The notes: generated by a model from the letters alone, not told the origin. Shown: positions 44,561 through 54,629, counted from the first letter of the stretch. The stretch is 64,000 nt of DNA from Alcaligenes endophyticus (GCF_026344035.1 NZ_JAPKND010000001.1:620001-684000); one strand, 5' to 3'. Numbers and translations are program-made.

Positions 44561-45580
44561 ATGAAACGCTGGAAAAATAGACCAGAGGGCTCTAACTGGG
44601 GCGAGTTTGGTGACGATGATCAACTAGGACGGTTGAACTTAATAACACCCAATAAAGTTCTAGAAGCGATCAAAGAGGTAAAAGTAGGTAAGGTATTTAG
44701 CCTAAGTTTACCCTTGGACATGCCCGGAGGGAGCGTATTAAACCCCGCTCGCCACCCCCCGAAACTTACTGCTACGACCCGAACCGATGGGAAGCAAGTT
44801 TACCTGCACTCATTTAAAGATGATCACAACACCACCGATGTTGCCTGCGATGACATGGTTACGATGAGCTTACAGTATTCTACTCAGTGGGATGCACTGT
44901 CGCATATAGGCTCGCACTTTGACGCTGATGGGGACGGAACAGCCGAGAAAATATTTTATAACGGCTACAAGCCACAAGAACATTTCTCTCATCCCGCACA
45001 CACCCCAGACGGTTCGTCACATGCTCATCGCCTAGGCATTGAGCATATGGCCCAGCATGGTGTTCAAGGTAGGGCTGTCATGATTGACTTACGACGTCAT
45101 TTCGGTGATGTGAGAAAGCTAGTGGGTGGCAAGGAAATACAAAAAATTATAGAGATAGACGGTATCGATATACGGCCAGGAGATATGGTTTGTTTACATA
45201 CTGGCTTTACCGATGTCGTGATGTCTATGGGCGGCAAGCCCGATGCCGATAGACTTGCTGCCTCTTGCTCCGTACTGGACGGTTTTGACCCCGCACTACG
45301 TCAATGGGTCACTCAGAGTGGACTGTCCGCTCTTATTGCCGACAACTATGCGGTAGAACATCGCCCTTACGATTTCCAAGGTGATGGATGCCACGCCCTT
45401 TTACCTTTACATGAACTATGCCTGTTTAAATTAGGCATACATTTAGGTGAGCTTTGGTATCTAAGCGACTTAGCACAGTGGTTGCAAAAAAATAATCGTC
45501 ACGCATTCATGCTAACAGCACCACCGTTGTATTTACCCGGTGCAGTAGGGTCGCCGCTAAACCCGATCGCAACGGTTTAA
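44561..45580 (+). CDS. Cyclase-family metal hydrolase
   Basis: Member of the cyclase/kynurenine formamidase-like family (339 aa). The metal-binding motif is seen as WDALSHIGSHFDADGDG (about 100-116; family form HxGTHxDxPxH, here with changes), plus a later HTGFTDV and ALIADNYAVEH. The enzymes hydrolyse cyclic or amide bonds, so it may act on an intermediate of the same pathway. I chose the second ATG of an ATGATG pair because AGGAG lies 6 bp upstream. The changes in the HxGTH core mean the activity should be treated as uncertain. Confidence 0.85.
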   Translation: MKRWKNRPEGSNWGEFGDDDQLGRLNLITPNKVLEAIKEVKVGKVFSLSLPLDMPGGSVLNPARHPPKLTATTRTDGKQVYLHSFKDDHNTTDVACDDMVTMSLQYSTQWDALSHIGSHFDADGDGTAEKIFYNGYKPQEHFSHPAHTPDGSSHAHRLGIEHMAQHGVQGRAVMIDLRRHFGDVRKLVGGKEIQKIIEIDGIDIRPGDMVCLHTGFTDVVMSMGGKPDADRLAASCSVLDGFDPALRQWVTQSGLSALIADNYAVEHRPYDFQGDGCHALLPLHELCLFKLGIHLGELWYLSDLAQWLQKNNRHAFMLTAPPLYLPGAVGSPLNPIATV

Positions 45581-45617
45581 CAACCACCTATTACATTTAC
45601 ATAAAGGTAGGGGAGAC

Positions 45618-46598
45618 ATGATAAAACTAATTCGTTCCATCGCCATTTCTTGTTCAGCGCTATCTGCTTGCCTAGGCAGCTTCAGCCCAGCTCATGCAAA
45701 CACGTGGCCTACAAAACCGATACGCCTGTTGGTTGGCTTTGCCCCTGGGGGTCCCACAGATGTCGTGGCAAGAATTATTGCCGAAGAAATGGGTAAGGAA
45801 CTTAAGCAACCCATAATTGTAGAAAATAAGGCAGGCGCAGCAGGTAACATCGCCGCAGCAATGTTAAAGCAGGCACCGGCAGATGGTTATACCTTGCTGT
45901 ATAACACCTCATCTATTGTGATCGCTCCTTGGGTGTATCAACAAGTCGGGTTTGATCCCCTGACCGATTTCACCCCCATTGCATTAACCGCCGCGGTACC
46001 GTTGGTCTTGGCGATTAATCCAAATGTTAATGCTGGCTCACCCCAGGAATTGATCAATTTACTGTTGGCTACGCCTGACCACTATAACTACGCCTCTTCG
46101 GGAACAGGGGCGATTGAGCACCTTACAGCGGCGCATATGCTGAGCGCAGTCAATGCCAAAGCTGTGCATGTTCCATATAAAGGCACAGCACCTGCCCAAG
46201 TAGATTTAATCGCTGGAGCTACGCAATTTACCACCACAACATTAAATACAGCTATCTCACCCGTAAAGGCAGGTCAGCTAAAGGCGCTAGCAGTGACCAG
46301 CAAGGAGCGCACCCCCGCTATGCCAGATGTACCGACTTTATCTGAAAGCTTAATTCCTGGTTTTGAAAGCCTTGCTTGGCAGGGCATTGTGGCACCTCTT
46401 GGTACGCCAACAGAGCTTGTCACCATACTTAATAACGCCATCAATAAAGCCCTACAAACTACCCAAGTTCAAACGAAGCTCGCTCAACAAGGCACTATCG
46501 TACTGGGAGGTAGCGCGACCGAATACAAGGACTACATTGCTAGTGAGTATAAACGGTGGGGTGAAGTGGTGGAGATCGCAGACGTTGCTCTGGACTAA
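45618..46598 (+). CDS. Bug-family periplasmic solute receptor
   Basis: Second TTT-family receptor of the window (326 aa). Signal peptide ends near SPAHA, followed by the family start WPTKPIRLLVGFAPGGPTDV (about 30-49), ENKAGAAGNIAAAMLKQAPADGYTLL, SSGTGAIEHLTAAHML and VPYKGTAPAQVDLIAGATQF. A ribosome site AGGGGAGAC precedes the ATG. It is the last gene of the operon; no TctA/TctB partner is present. It presumably binds the acid that the ligase then activates. It is a paralogue of the receptor at 37369 but differs throughout, so a different ligand is likely. Confidence 0.92.
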   Translation: MIKLIRSIAISCSALSACLGSFSPAHANTWPTKPIRLLVGFAPGGPTDVVARIIAEEMGKELKQPIIVENKAGAAGNIAAAMLKQAPADGYTLLYNTSSIVIAPWVYQQVGFDPLTDFTPIALTAAVPLVLAINPNVNAGSPQELINLLLATPDHYNYASSGTGAIEHLTAAHMLSAVNAKAVHVPYKGTAPAQVDLIAGATQFTTTTLNTAISPVKAGQLKALAVTSKERTPAMPDVPTLSESLIPGFESLAWQGIVAPLGTPTELVTILNNAINKALQTTQVQTKLAQQGTIVLGGSATEYKDYIASEYKRWGEVVEIADVALD

Positions 46599-46658
46599 AC
46601 GTCTCCACTTCGAACACACATAACCACCACGCCCATTAAGGCTTAGGTATTACAAGAG

Positions 46659-46690
46659 AACCCAGCATTATAAGTTGGGTTTCTTCTTTC
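46659..46690 (+). terminator. Probable terminator of the Bug/acyl-CoA operon
   Basis: AACCCA (46659-46664) pairs with TGGGTT (46676-46681), followed by TCTTCTTTC. The stem is only 6 bp and the T-tract is interrupted, so strength is moderate. It lies 60 bp after the receptor stop, between convergent units. Confidence 0.5.
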
Positions 46691-46835
46691 GAGGCAGCCC
46701 TTAAGGGCCCTTGCAGGACTACGGCATAATAGGCCCATATCTGCTTCATGGATGAATGATCTAAAACACACTCCTGGCTAATAGACACTGTGAAACAATG
46801 CCTTAAATAGCGGTTTTTGTAAGTATTGACGGTGC

Positions 46836-48479
46836 TCAAACGCCGTATCGCATGGCCGCAGGAAAGTCGATGGTGGCCAGTTGTTGTAAGGCCTGTTCGT
46901 GCAACTGGTGATAGCGCGCGTGCTTGGTGGGGTCGTCACGCAAGGTGGGTGATGCGATGACTTGGCGACAGGCGTCTAAAATGGTTTTCCAAGCTTGGGC
47001 CGCTAGTTCGGGCTCCCAGTCGGCAAGATGGTAATGCTGGCAGTCGTCTGCCAAGGCCTGCACGTAGGGGATGGGGTCGGCATCACCGCGTGTGCTGATA
47101 AATAGTTCAGCCATGGCAATGCGGGCACGGAACTGGTCGCGGCGGGCAGAGGTTTGACGCGACAAGTCGTGATAGATGCCCATAGCCTCGCTGGCTTTGC
47201 CTGTTTGCGCTATTTCTTTTGCGCGGTCAAACGCGTTATCTGCGCCATCACCGCCTGCGCTGCCAGCCTGTTGCGCACGGCATTCGTCTAACCACTGCTG
47301 CGTTTCGTTGCTGGCAAACGGCGTGCCATCAGAAAAGGTTAGGTGTTCAATGCCGGGCAGTCGCTCAAGAAAAGCTAGGACGTTTTTAATAATCGCTTGG
47401 CGCATGGGGGCTCCACGCGCCTCTTGCATGGCAAACCCACGTGCTGATTGGTAGTCGAGGTCTAGCCAGAATGGAAAGGTGGGCAGGCGGGATTCACAAA
47501 ACTCGATAATGCCGTCTGCATTGCCGGTACCACACACGACTTGGTAGGCGTCCATAATCGCCACGGGTGGAGGCATCAGGGCGGTGGCGCCTTGCTGGGC
47601 AGGCGGGCTTTGTATCAGGGTGCTGCGGGCCGCGAAACGATTCATTTCGATGGCTAAAGGATTAAAACGATCCACCGCCATTAGGGCGGCGCCCAGTTGC
47701 CCTAGCGCTTGGTTCACAGGGCCCAGGGCGTGAATGATGTCATCTATCGATGCCAAGTTCTGCGGCGTCATCGGCAATGTCGGTATGCTGATACTGGCTG
47801 TTTGTGATGGCGCTGGTGGAGCTACTGATGTTGTGGATGGCTCACGAGCAACCGGGGTAGCATTGGGCTGAGCCGCTTGTTCCGGCTGGGGCGCGGGTGC
47901 TTGAGCCGGCTCGTCAGCGGCTTCCGGCACGGCCGCCTGCTCGATCACATCGAGCGATTTGAGTTGGCGCACAAAGCTGCTCAACACGGGCCCTTCAGGG
48001 TCTTTGTCGGAAAGCGTCCGGTCGATTTTTTCAGCCGCCTCGACCAAGGCTGTCCAAGTCTGTGGCTCAAGGGGCGGCAGGGTTTGATTACTTAGCCATG
48101 CCGTACTGCGCTCTACCCACCAAGTTAAGGCATTGCGCCGTCCGCGTATGCGTTTCAGCGGGGGGAAACCGGTTTCCCAATAGTGCTCGATATAGTGTGC
48201 GTGCAGTTCGATTCCGGCCAGCAAGCCGTCAATACCATGGCGCTCCACCCACGCTGCACTGACCCATGCTGCTAGCATAAAGTCTTTACTTTGGGTGGCA
48301 AGCAGCTCGCTACCTTGCTTTTCTACCAGAGCCCAGTCGATAGGCGCGGTGGCAGACAGGCTGGTGAGCTTTTCCATCTCGCTCGCCACGACTTCGTACG
48401 CGTCGCTAGAGCGCGCTTCGCTACCAGCGGGGGAGGCGTCAGAGATGGGTGTAAACAGTGTTGTAACAGTGGTCATCAT
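46836..48479 (-). CDS. tssA: Type VI secretion protein TssA
   Basis: A 547-aa TssA with the ImpA_N domain at the N-terminus (FTPISDASPAGSEARSSDAY-like start, about 8-120, including HYIEHYWETGFPPLKRIRGRRNALTWW). A Pro/Ala-rich linker runs about 185-230, and the helical C-terminal domain follows. TssA caps or primes the growing sheath at the baseplate. Two adjacent ATGs (48479, 48476) are possible starts. It is the last gene of the tssB-tssC-hcp-tssH operon, 31 bp after the unknown protein at 48511. It ends where the convergent Bug operon terminator lies. Confidence 0.9.
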   Translation of the reverse strand: MMTTVTTLFTPISDASPAGSEARSSDAYEVVASEMEKLTSLSATAPIDWALVEKQGSELLATQSKDFMLAAWVSAAWVERHGIDGLLAGIELHAHYIEHYWETGFPPLKRIRGRRNALTWWVERSTAWLSNQTLPPLEPQTWTALVEAAEKIDRTLSDKDPEGPVLSSFVRQLKSLDVIEQAAVPEAADEPAQAPAPQPEQAAQPNATPVAREPSTTSVAPPAPSQTASISIPTLPMTPQNLASIDDIIHALGPVNQALGQLGAALMAVDRFNPLAIEMNRFAARSTLIQSPPAQQGATALMPPPVAIMDAYQVVCGTGNADGIIEFCESRLPTFPFWLDLDYQSARGFAMQEARGAPMRQAIIKNVLAFLERLPGIEHLTFSDGTPFASNETQQWLDECRAQQAGSAGGDGADNAFDRAKEIAQTGKASEAMGIYHDLSRQTSARRDQFRARIAMAELFISTRGDADPIPYVQALADDCQHYHLADWEPELAAQAWKTILDACRQVIASPTLRDDPTKHARYHQLHEQALQQLATIDFPAAMRYGV

Positions 48480-48510
48480 GGCAGCAGGGGTAAAGCGGGG
48501 GCATGAGTCA

Positions 48511-49281
48511 TTAGCCCAGGTGAATCAGATTAACGTCGCTGACGTTACCATTAGGCAACGCGCCTATGGCCAGAACGTCGGGCTCACCCTCAAGTCGCAC
48601 ATAATAGCTTTGATCAGGGGCCAGCGTATTTTGAAGTGCCCATGCGTCGAAGGAGTGCTCACGCACCTGAAACTTCAGGCCTTTTAGCTCAAACTCGTTG
48701 ACGGATTTTTCAGGTAAAGCCCCTGCGCTACCCACGGCATGAAAATCAGGAACCGCATTGTTACCACAGACCCCAAGCATGGCACCGGAAACGGTTTGGC
48801 CCGGTGCAGGGTGAGTTTCTAGCCAGATGCCCAGGCGTTCGTGGGCATGCAGCCCAAGCCGTACGGGCCAAGCCGGTGCAATGGGGGCATAAGCACGAGC
48901 GACAATTTTGGCCGGCCACTGCGTATCGGTAATAGCTAGCCAGTCGCCCAGCACCGATGTGACCTCATTGTCACTGCTGGGCACCGCACCAAAAATGAAG
49001 CCGTTGACCACTGACTGGCGAAGGGTTTGCAAAGCCAAACGAAACAAAGCCAGTTGGCGGCGAATGACAGGGTTGGCCAGCGTGTCTACTTCGCCGGTAA
49101 GGATGATGACTGCAGCATTGGCTTTAGCTGCCTCTTGAGCGCTGCCTATCCAGGCTTTATCTTCTACCGACCAACGTTGCCCTTTTGGGTGTAAACCGTA
49201 AGGTGTTAGTTGAGAGGCGATAGCGCGTGCCGGCTGTTCGTCAGCCCCCAATGTAATGATCCATGCACTTTTATTTTTCAT
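48511..49281 (-). CDS. Unknown protein encoded between tssH and tssA
   Basis: A 256-aa cytoplasmic-looking protein that I do not recognise. It starts MKNKSAWIITLGADEQPARA, contains a segment AAVIILTGEVDTLANPVIRR resembling a Rossmann-type strand-turn-helix, and has a C-terminal beta-rich region with FELKGLKFQVREHSFDAWAL and YYVRLEGEPDVLAIGAL. There is no signal peptide or membrane helix. The ATG at 49281 is preferred over a TTG at 49293. It starts 8 bp after the tssH stop and ends 31 bp before tssA, so it is co-expressed with the sheath machinery and is a candidate accessory T6SS protein. Confidence 0.7.
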   Translation of the reverse strand: MKNKSAWIITLGADEQPARAIASQLTPYGLHPKGQRWSVEDKAWIGSAQEAAKANAAVIILTGEVDTLANPVIRRQLALFRLALQTLRQSVVNGFIFGAVPSSDNEVTSVLGDWLAITDTQWPAKIVARAYAPIAPAWPVRLGLHAHERLGIWLETHPAPGQTVSGAMLGVCGNNAVPDFHAVGSAGALPEKSVNEFELKGLKFQVREHSFDAWALQNTLAPDQSYYVRLEGEPDVLAIGALPNGNVSDVNLIHLG

Positions 49282-49289
49282 GTGTGGGC

Positions 49290-51917
49290 TCAAGAAAACG
49301 TGGCGGTGAACTGGCCCGCGGCATCGATGTCGAGGGTCGCTTGGCTTAATGATGCGCCTTCGGCCATTTTGGACAACAGGGTATTTGAAAGCAGTGGCAT
49401 CACATTACCGCGCAGTATGAAGTCAATATTGCGGGCGCCGGTGTCTACTTCGGTACAGCGGTCGGTAATTGCATCAATGACGGCATCGCTGACGGTCAGC
49501 GCGATTTTACTGTTCTGTTGCATGCGTTTGACGAGCTTTTGTACTTTAAGCTGCACAATCCCTTTTAAGGCTTCACCTTTAAGGGTCATGAATGGCACCA
49601 CGGTCATGCGTGCGAGCAGAGCTGGTTTGAAGTGATTGGATAATATGGGGCGAATAGCCGACTGAATCACTTCCAGTGGCAAGGGTTCGTCGCCTGCGCA
49701 CAGTTCGGTAATGACATCTAAGGCCAAGTTGGACGTTAGGAAGACAACGGTATTCCTAAAGTTAATTTCCCGCCCTTCACCATCAGAGAGCACGCCTTTA
49801 TCAAAAACTTGGTAAAACAAGTTGACTACATCTAGGTGGGCTTTTTCGACTTCGTCGAGCAACACGACGGAATACGGTTTTTGCCGCACGGCTTCGGTTA
49901 GCAAGCCGCCCTCGCCATAGCCCACATACCCGGGGGGCGAGCCTACCAAGCGACTAATAGTATGCTTTTCCTGGAACTCGGACATATTGATGCTAACGAT
50001 GGCTTGCTCGCCACCAAACATCAGTTCTGCCAGCGAAAGGGCCGTTTCCGTTTTGCCCGTACCGGAAGGCCCGACCAAAAGAAAGATACCCATGGGCTGA
50101 TTGGGGTCGTGCAAGCCTGACGAGGCGGCTTTCATGCTTTCAGCAATGGCGCCCAAGGCGTGATTCTGACCTTTTATGCGCTCGCCCAGTAAGGCTTCCA
50201 GGTTTAAGGCCTGCGAGGCTTGGTCACGCATCATTTTCCCTAAGGGAATACCGGTGCGATCGGAAACGACTTTAGCAATGGTATCGGGTGAAACATCGAT
50301 AAAAATCAGTTTTTCGTGGGCTTGAAGCTGGTTAAAGGTTTGCTCGGCCTGTATCAGCTTGGCATTTAAGGCTTCCAGTGAGCTGGCGTCCCCCGTGTGG
50401 GCGTGACGTTCGCTGCGTAGGGCAAGAATATGCTGAGCCGCCTGGAGCTGGGCCGTAAACTTAGCATTAAGGTCTGCTAATTCTGTTTGCGTTTGTTGAA
50501 TGAGTGCGTCGATTTCAATGACACGGTTGGGATTGATGGCAACACGGTTTTCAAGATCGCGCAGTAGGCCTGATTTTTCGCGTTCCAGCATTTGAATGGT
50601 GCGTTCGCGGTCTTCGATGAAGTCGGGCTTGGAGGACAGGTTAACCTTAATACGGGCGCATGCCGTGTCTAGCAGATCGATTGCTTTGTCGGGAAGCTGG
50701 CGCCCCGAGATATAGCGACTGGACAGCTCAGCGGCCATGGCCAAAGCGTCGTCGCGGATAATGACCTGATGGACTTCTTCATATTTAGGCTTTAGGCCAC
50801 GCAAAATTTGTGCGGCCATGTCAACGGAGGGTTCGTCAAGTTTCACCAGCTCAAAGCGACGCGCCAAGGCGGCATCTTTTTCGAAGTATTTTTTGTACTC
50901 GCCCCAGGTGGTGGCAGCAATGGTGCGCAGCTCGCCACGCGCTAGCGCTGGCTTGAGCAAGTTAGCGGCGTCGTTCGTGCCGCTATTACCACCAGCCCCA
51001 ATAAGAGTATGAGCTTCGTCGATGAATAAGATAATGGGCGTGGAGGAAGCTTTGATTTCGTTGATTACGCCACGCAAGCGGTTTTCAAACTCGCCTTTCA
51101 CGCCGGCTCCGGCTTCAAGTGCACCTAAGTCTAGGCCTAGCAAGGTCACATTTTCGAGAATTTGAGGCACATCACCCTCGACAATTCGCAATGCTAGCCC
51201 TTCAATGACGGCTGTTTTTCCTACGCCGGGGTCGCCCACGCAGATAGGATTATTTTTGCGGCGGCGGGCAAGGATGTCGACCATTTGGCGGATTTCTGCA
51301 TCGCGGCCAAAAACAGGGTCGATTTTTCCAAGGCGTGCTTTGGCTGTGAAGTCTTCGCAAAACCGTTCGGTAAATGAGGCACTGGCGGAGCCTACTGGTT
51401 GACCGACGCCATTCGGCGAGGCCGCACGCGAAGCATCAGCGTTCTCGGTAGAGGCTGCAGCCACTTGCCCCAGCAGGGCGATGACCTTATTTTTATCGAG
51501 GTTCTGCAGCAGCGTAGCGTATGTGCCACTGGCATAAAATGAAGTGCGCGCGACAAAAGCTGCTAGTAGAGCTCCAGAGCGTATCGAGCCCTCGTAAAGC
51601 TCTACCGAGGCAATCAGCCACGCATCGGCAAATAGTTCGGGTAACAGCGGCGAGAATTGTGGACGGCCACCATTGCCGCTTTTGAAGCTTTCAAGTGATT
51701 GTTCTAGCGCACGCTGTAATCGACCGGGGTCAATCTCGGCTTGTCGCAATATAAGTTGAATATCAGAGCGGGCATCATCAAGCAGCCTAACCAGCAGATG
51801 CTCGATGCAAATTTCGTAGTGTGTACGGTTAAGGCAGGTTCCAGCCGCTGTTTCAAGCGCAGCGCGGCAGCTTGGATTGAGGCGCTCGACCAGTGATTTA
51901 AATTCTACTATTTGCAT
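49290..51917 (-). CDS. tssH: T6SS sheath-recycling ATPase TssH (ClpV)
   Basis: Clp/Hsp100 AAA+ ATPase of the ClpV type (875 aa) that disassembles contracted TssB/TssC sheaths. The N-domain runs about 1-150 with the ClpV-like start [17 protein letters not shown]. The first AAA domain has Walker A GDPGVGKT (about 228-235) and [13 protein letters not shown]. The middle coiled coil follows near 410-530, and the second AAA domain has [12 protein letters not shown] (about 612-623) and [22 protein letters not shown]. All catalytic motifs are intact. It follows hcp, separated by a hairpin at 51967-51987. Confidence 0.95.
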   Translation of the reverse strand: MQIVEFKSLVERLNPSCRAALETAAGTCLNRTHYEICIEHLLVRLLDDARSDIQLILRQAEIDPGRLQRALEQSLESFKSGNGGRPQFSPLLPELFADAWLIASVELYEGSIRSGALLAAFVARTSFYASGTYATLLQNLDKNKVIALLGQVAAASTENADASRAASPNGVGQPVGSASASFTERFCEDFTAKARLGKIDPVFGRDAEIRQMVDILARRRKNNPICVGDPGVGKTAVIEGLALRIVEGDVPQILENVTLLGLDLGALEAGAGVKGEFENRLRGVINEIKASSTPIILFIDEAHTLIGAGGNSGTNDAANLLKPALARGELRTIAATTWGEYKKYFEKDAALARRFELVKLDEPSVDMAAQILRGLKPKYEEVHQVIIRDDALAMAAELSSRYISGRQLPDKAIDLLDTACARIKVNLSSKPDFIEDRERTIQMLEREKSGLLRDLENRVAINPNRVIEIDALIQQTQTELADLNAKFTAQLQAAQHILALRSERHAHTGDASSLEALNAKLIQAEQTFNQLQAHEKLIFIDVSPDTIAKVVSDRTGIPLGKMMRDQASQALNLEALLGERIKGQNHALGAIAESMKAASSGLHDPNQPMGIFLLVGPSGTGKTETALSLAELMFGGEQAIVSINMSEFQEKHTISRLVGSPPGYVGYGEGGLLTEAVRQKPYSVVLLDEVEKAHLDVVNLFYQVFDKGVLSDGEGREINFRNTVVFLTSNLALDVITELCAGDEPLPLEVIQSAIRPILSNHFKPALLARMTVVPFMTLKGEALKGIVQLKVQKLVKRMQQNSKIALTVSDAVIDAITDRCTEVDTGARNIDFILRGNVMPLLSNTLLSKMAEGASLSQATLDIDAAGQFTATFS

Positions 51918-51966
51918 AGGAAGCCCCGGGGCAGGTTGGTTTGGGCACGAACCGGCCCGAGAAATA

Positions 51967-51987
51967 CGCCCGACAAAGAGTCGGGCG
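51967..51987 (-). terminator. Partial terminator/attenuator between hcp and tssH
   Basis: CGCCCGAC-AAAGA-GTCGGGCG is a perfect 8-bp stem with a 5-nt loop just after hcp. On the minus strand only TATTTC follows, a weak T-tract. It probably lowers read-through, keeping Hcp above TssH. Confidence 0.6.
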
Positions 51988-52013
51988 CATGGGGTAACGA
52001 CTACAGCCTGTAA

Positions 52014-52502
52014 TTACGACTTAGGCGCATTCCAGGAGTCTTGGGCTTCGATACCGTCAGGAGTGAAGGTTTCGATAATGGTTTCATAGGTAAATGAAAC
52101 AGCTTCCATGTGACCCATCGATTTGTTCGCCGGATCAAGGCAGATTGGAACAAATTTGTGCATGGAAGTGATGATGGCGTTTTTGATTTCAACTGTGTAG
52201 TACAACTCTTCTTTGCCCTGAGGCGAGATACGGTAGTACTCAAGTTTGGCGTCAGTCAGTTGCTCACCAGAGGTTAAAGCTTGAAATAGCTTAGGCGACG
52301 ATTTGTCGATTTCTTTGGTGATGGTCAGTGGACCGTGAATGCGCTTCCCGGTTGGCAAACCTGTTTGGATTGATTTTGGAATTTCAATGGTGTGATCGAC
52401 AGCCTGAACAAGAATAGTGTCTTCGTGACCCTGAATTGTGCAGCTACCATCAATTTTTCCTTGGGTTTGACCATTAAGGGTCAAGTATCCGGGCATTGGC
52501 AT
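52014..52502 (-). CDS. hcp: T6SS inner-tube protein Hcp (TssD)
   Basis: A 162-aa Hcp that stacks as hexameric rings to form the T6SS tube and can carry effectors. Characteristic features are the start MPMPGYLTLNGQTQGKI, GHEDTILVQAVDHTI, the loop KRIHGPLTITKEIDKSSPKL and the C-terminal SFTYETIIETFTPDGIEAQDSW. No extension domain is fused. AGGAGA precedes the ATG by 6 bp, a strong ribosome site that, with the following hairpin, suits high expression. Confidence 0.95.
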   Translation of the reverse strand: MPMPGYLTLNGQTQGKIDGSCTIQGHEDTILVQAVDHTIEIPKSIQTGLPTGKRIHGPLTITKEIDKSSPKLFQALTSGEQLTDAKLEYYRISPQGKEELYYTVEIKNAIITSMHKFVPICLDPANKSMGHMEAVSFTYETIIETFTPDGIEAQDSWNAPKS

Positions 52503-52569
52503 ATTGTTTCTCCTGATGAGATTATGCGGTGGGTGTAAGGTGCGATGAAATTAAAAATAAGGTCAACAA

Positions 52570-54051
52570 TTAATTCTTGTCGAGTTTACCGACGAGCGAC
52601 AATGTGAACGAAGCACCCATGTATTTGAAATGAGGGCGTACCAGCATAGAGACTCGATACCAGCCTGGATCGCCTTCGACATCTTCGACATTGATTTGTG
52701 CTGTGCGTAGCGGACGACGGCTGCGTACTTCTAGGCCCGGAGCATCCATGTCGGCCACGTATTGGCGAATCCAATTGTTCAGCTCGGCTTCAAGGTCGGC
52801 ACGTTCTTTCCAAGTACCGATGTTCTCGCGCTGTAATACTTTGATGTAGTGAGCTAAGCGGCCCACAACAAAAATATAGGGAAGCTGCGTGCCCAGTTTG
52901 TAATTGGTTTCGGCGGCTTTACCTTCTTTGGTATTACCAAAAAACTTAGGTTTTTGGCAGGAGTTGGCTGAAAAAAAGGCGGCGTTATCGCTGTTTTTGC
53001 GCATGGCCAAACCAATGAAGCCCTGTTCTGCCAGTTCGAACTCCCGACGCTCGGAAATAAGGATTTCGGTGGGGATTTTCGTTTGAATTTCACCCATCGC
53101 CTGGTAGTTGAAAATGGGTAGGTCGCCCACCGTACCACCACCTTGTGGGCCGATGATGTTGGCGCACCAGCGATAGTCAGCAAAGCTAGCGGTTAAACGC
53201 GATGCAAAAGCGAAGGCGGCATTACCCCACAAGAAAGCGCTATTGCCCGACGAGACATCTTCTTCGTAATTGAATTTCTTAGAAGGCGTGGTGTCGTTAC
53301 CGTAAGGTGTACGCAGCAAAAAGTGGGGCAGAACTAACCCTACGTTGCGTGCGTCTTCGCTTTCGCGGAAGCTATTCCATTTTGTGTACTGCGGCATTTC
53401 AAAAATGGAGGACAAGTCTTTAAGGTCGGGCAACTTAGTGAAGTCTTCCAAACCAAAAAACTGCGAACCCGCGGCAGCAATGAAAGGCGCGTGGCTCATG
53501 GCGGCGACACTGGCGCAATATTGCAGCAGTTTGATATCCGACGAACCTGGACCGAACTCGTAGTTGGCAATGATGGCACCGAATGGTTGCCCACCAAACT
53601 GACCGAACTCGGCGGTGTAGCAGTTTTTGTACAGGCCAGATTTGGTGACTTCGGGCGAATCTTCAAAGTCGCTGAGCAGATCGTCTTTGCTGACGTTCAT
53701 GATCTGGATTTTGATGTTTTCACGGAAGTTGGTGCGATCGACCAAGAACTTAAGTGAGCGCCACGATGATTCCAGACGCTGGAATTCAGGGTGATGAAGC
53801 ACTTCATCGACTTGCGCGCACAATTTTTTATCAAGCTCGGCGATCATGTCGTCGGCCAGGGAAGCCGTAATTCTATCGGTGCTACGAGAAGGGTCGAGCA
53901 ACGATGAAATGAAGGTTTGTAGTCCTTGACGGGTAATAGCGTAGGATTCGTCGCCGGGACGAACCTTAGTTGTTTCTAATAGCTGATCGATTAGCGAGGC
54001 GCCCTCGGCAGAGGGAGCTGCTCCTTCTTGACGGCTTTGTTCTTCACTCAT
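52570..54051 (-). CDS. tssC: T6SS sheath large subunit TssC
   Basis: A 493-aa TssC (VipB/EvpB). Typical motifs are AQVDEVLHHPEFQRLESSWRS (about 75-95), FGAIIANYEFGPGSSDIKLL near 157-176, GRLAHYIKVLQRENIGTWKERADLE near 397-421 and the C-terminal RVSMLVRPHFKYMGASFTLS. It interlocks with TssB to build the contractile sheath. It follows tssB by about 23 bp and precedes hcp by about 67 bp. Length is usual. Confidence 0.95.
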   Translation of the reverse strand: MSEEQSRQEGAAPSAEGASLIDQLLETTKVRPGDESYAITRQGLQTFISSLLDPSRSTDRITASLADDMIAELDKKLCAQVDEVLHHPEFQRLESSWRSLKFLVDRTNFRENIKIQIMNVSKDDLLSDFEDSPEVTKSGLYKNCYTAEFGQFGGQPFGAIIANYEFGPGSSDIKLLQYCASVAAMSHAPFIAAAGSQFFGLEDFTKLPDLKDLSSIFEMPQYTKWNSFRESEDARNVGLVLPHFLLRTPYGNDTTPSKKFNYEEDVSSGNSAFLWGNAAFAFASRLTASFADYRWCANIIGPQGGGTVGDLPIFNYQAMGEIQTKIPTEILISERREFELAEQGFIGLAMRKNSDNAAFFSANSCQKPKFFGNTKEGKAAETNYKLGTQLPYIFVVGRLAHYIKVLQRENIGTWKERADLEAELNNWIRQYVADMDAPGLEVRSRRPLRTAQINVEDVEGDPGWYRVSMLVRPHFKYMGASFTLSLVGKLDKN

Positions 54052-54074
54052 GTTACGAGTCCCTTCTGTGAATA

Positions 54075-54563
54075 TTATTTATCGTCAATGCCAAGCTCTT
54101 GCAGCAGACGCTCACGGGTGCCAGCGTCTTGTACAAGCTCTTGAAGCTTTTTGCGGAAATCGGGAATATTGCCTAAAGGCCCTTTCAGGGCTTTAAGCGC
54201 GCCACGCAACTCAACAATCTGACGCAATTCAGGGATTTTTTCCACAATGTTATCGGGTTGGAAATCAGCCAATGATTCAAACTTCAAGCTAACCGCCATA
54301 TTGTCTTCAGAACCTGGTTCGAGACGATTGGCTACGGCCAAGTCAAGTGACAGGTTTTGTGCGCGTAGCACGTCGTCGTAGTTATCTTTGTCGACGTTGA
54401 TAGGGGCACGATCTTCTACACTGCGATCGTCTTCGCGCTGAGTGAAATCACCCAAGATGAGTAACTTAAGGGGGAGCTCAACTTCGGCTTGAGCGTCTCC
54501 AGTCGCTGGTTTGTAGGTAATATTTACACGCTCTTTGGGAGCGACTGAACCTTCGCTTGCCAT
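54075..54563 (-). CDS. tssB: T6SS sheath small subunit TssB
   Basis: A 162-aa TssB (VipA/ImpB). It has SVAPKERVNITYKPATGDAQ at the start, the core LPLKLLILGDFTQREDDRSV (about 30-49) and the C-terminal RQIVELRGALKALKGPLGNI that contacts TssC. The ATG at 54563 is preceded by AGGAGA with 7 bp spacing, whereas the longer frame upstream has no such site. A candidate promoter and an inverted repeat lie in the roughly 125 bp upstream, so it may start a sub-operon tssB-tssC-hcp-tssH-unknown-tssA. Confidence 0.93.
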   Translation of the reverse strand: MASEGSVAPKERVNITYKPATGDAQAEVELPLKLLILGDFTQREDDRSVEDRAPINVDKDNYDDVLRAQNLSLDLAVANRLEPGSEDNMAVSLKFESLADFQPDNIVEKIPELRQIVELRGALKALKGPLGNIPDFRKKLQELVQDAGTRERLLQELGIDDK

Positions 54564-54629
54564 GATGTTGTCTCCTGTACAAAAGGACGGGGGCAAAAAC
54601 AAAAAATAACTACATTCCGCATACAAACA

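Noticed and set aside
46636-46839. 67-codon frame overlapping the tssA stop
   Set aside because: It begins at TTG, runs through the convergent terminator and a perfect palindrome GCCCTTAAGGGC, and shows no family features.
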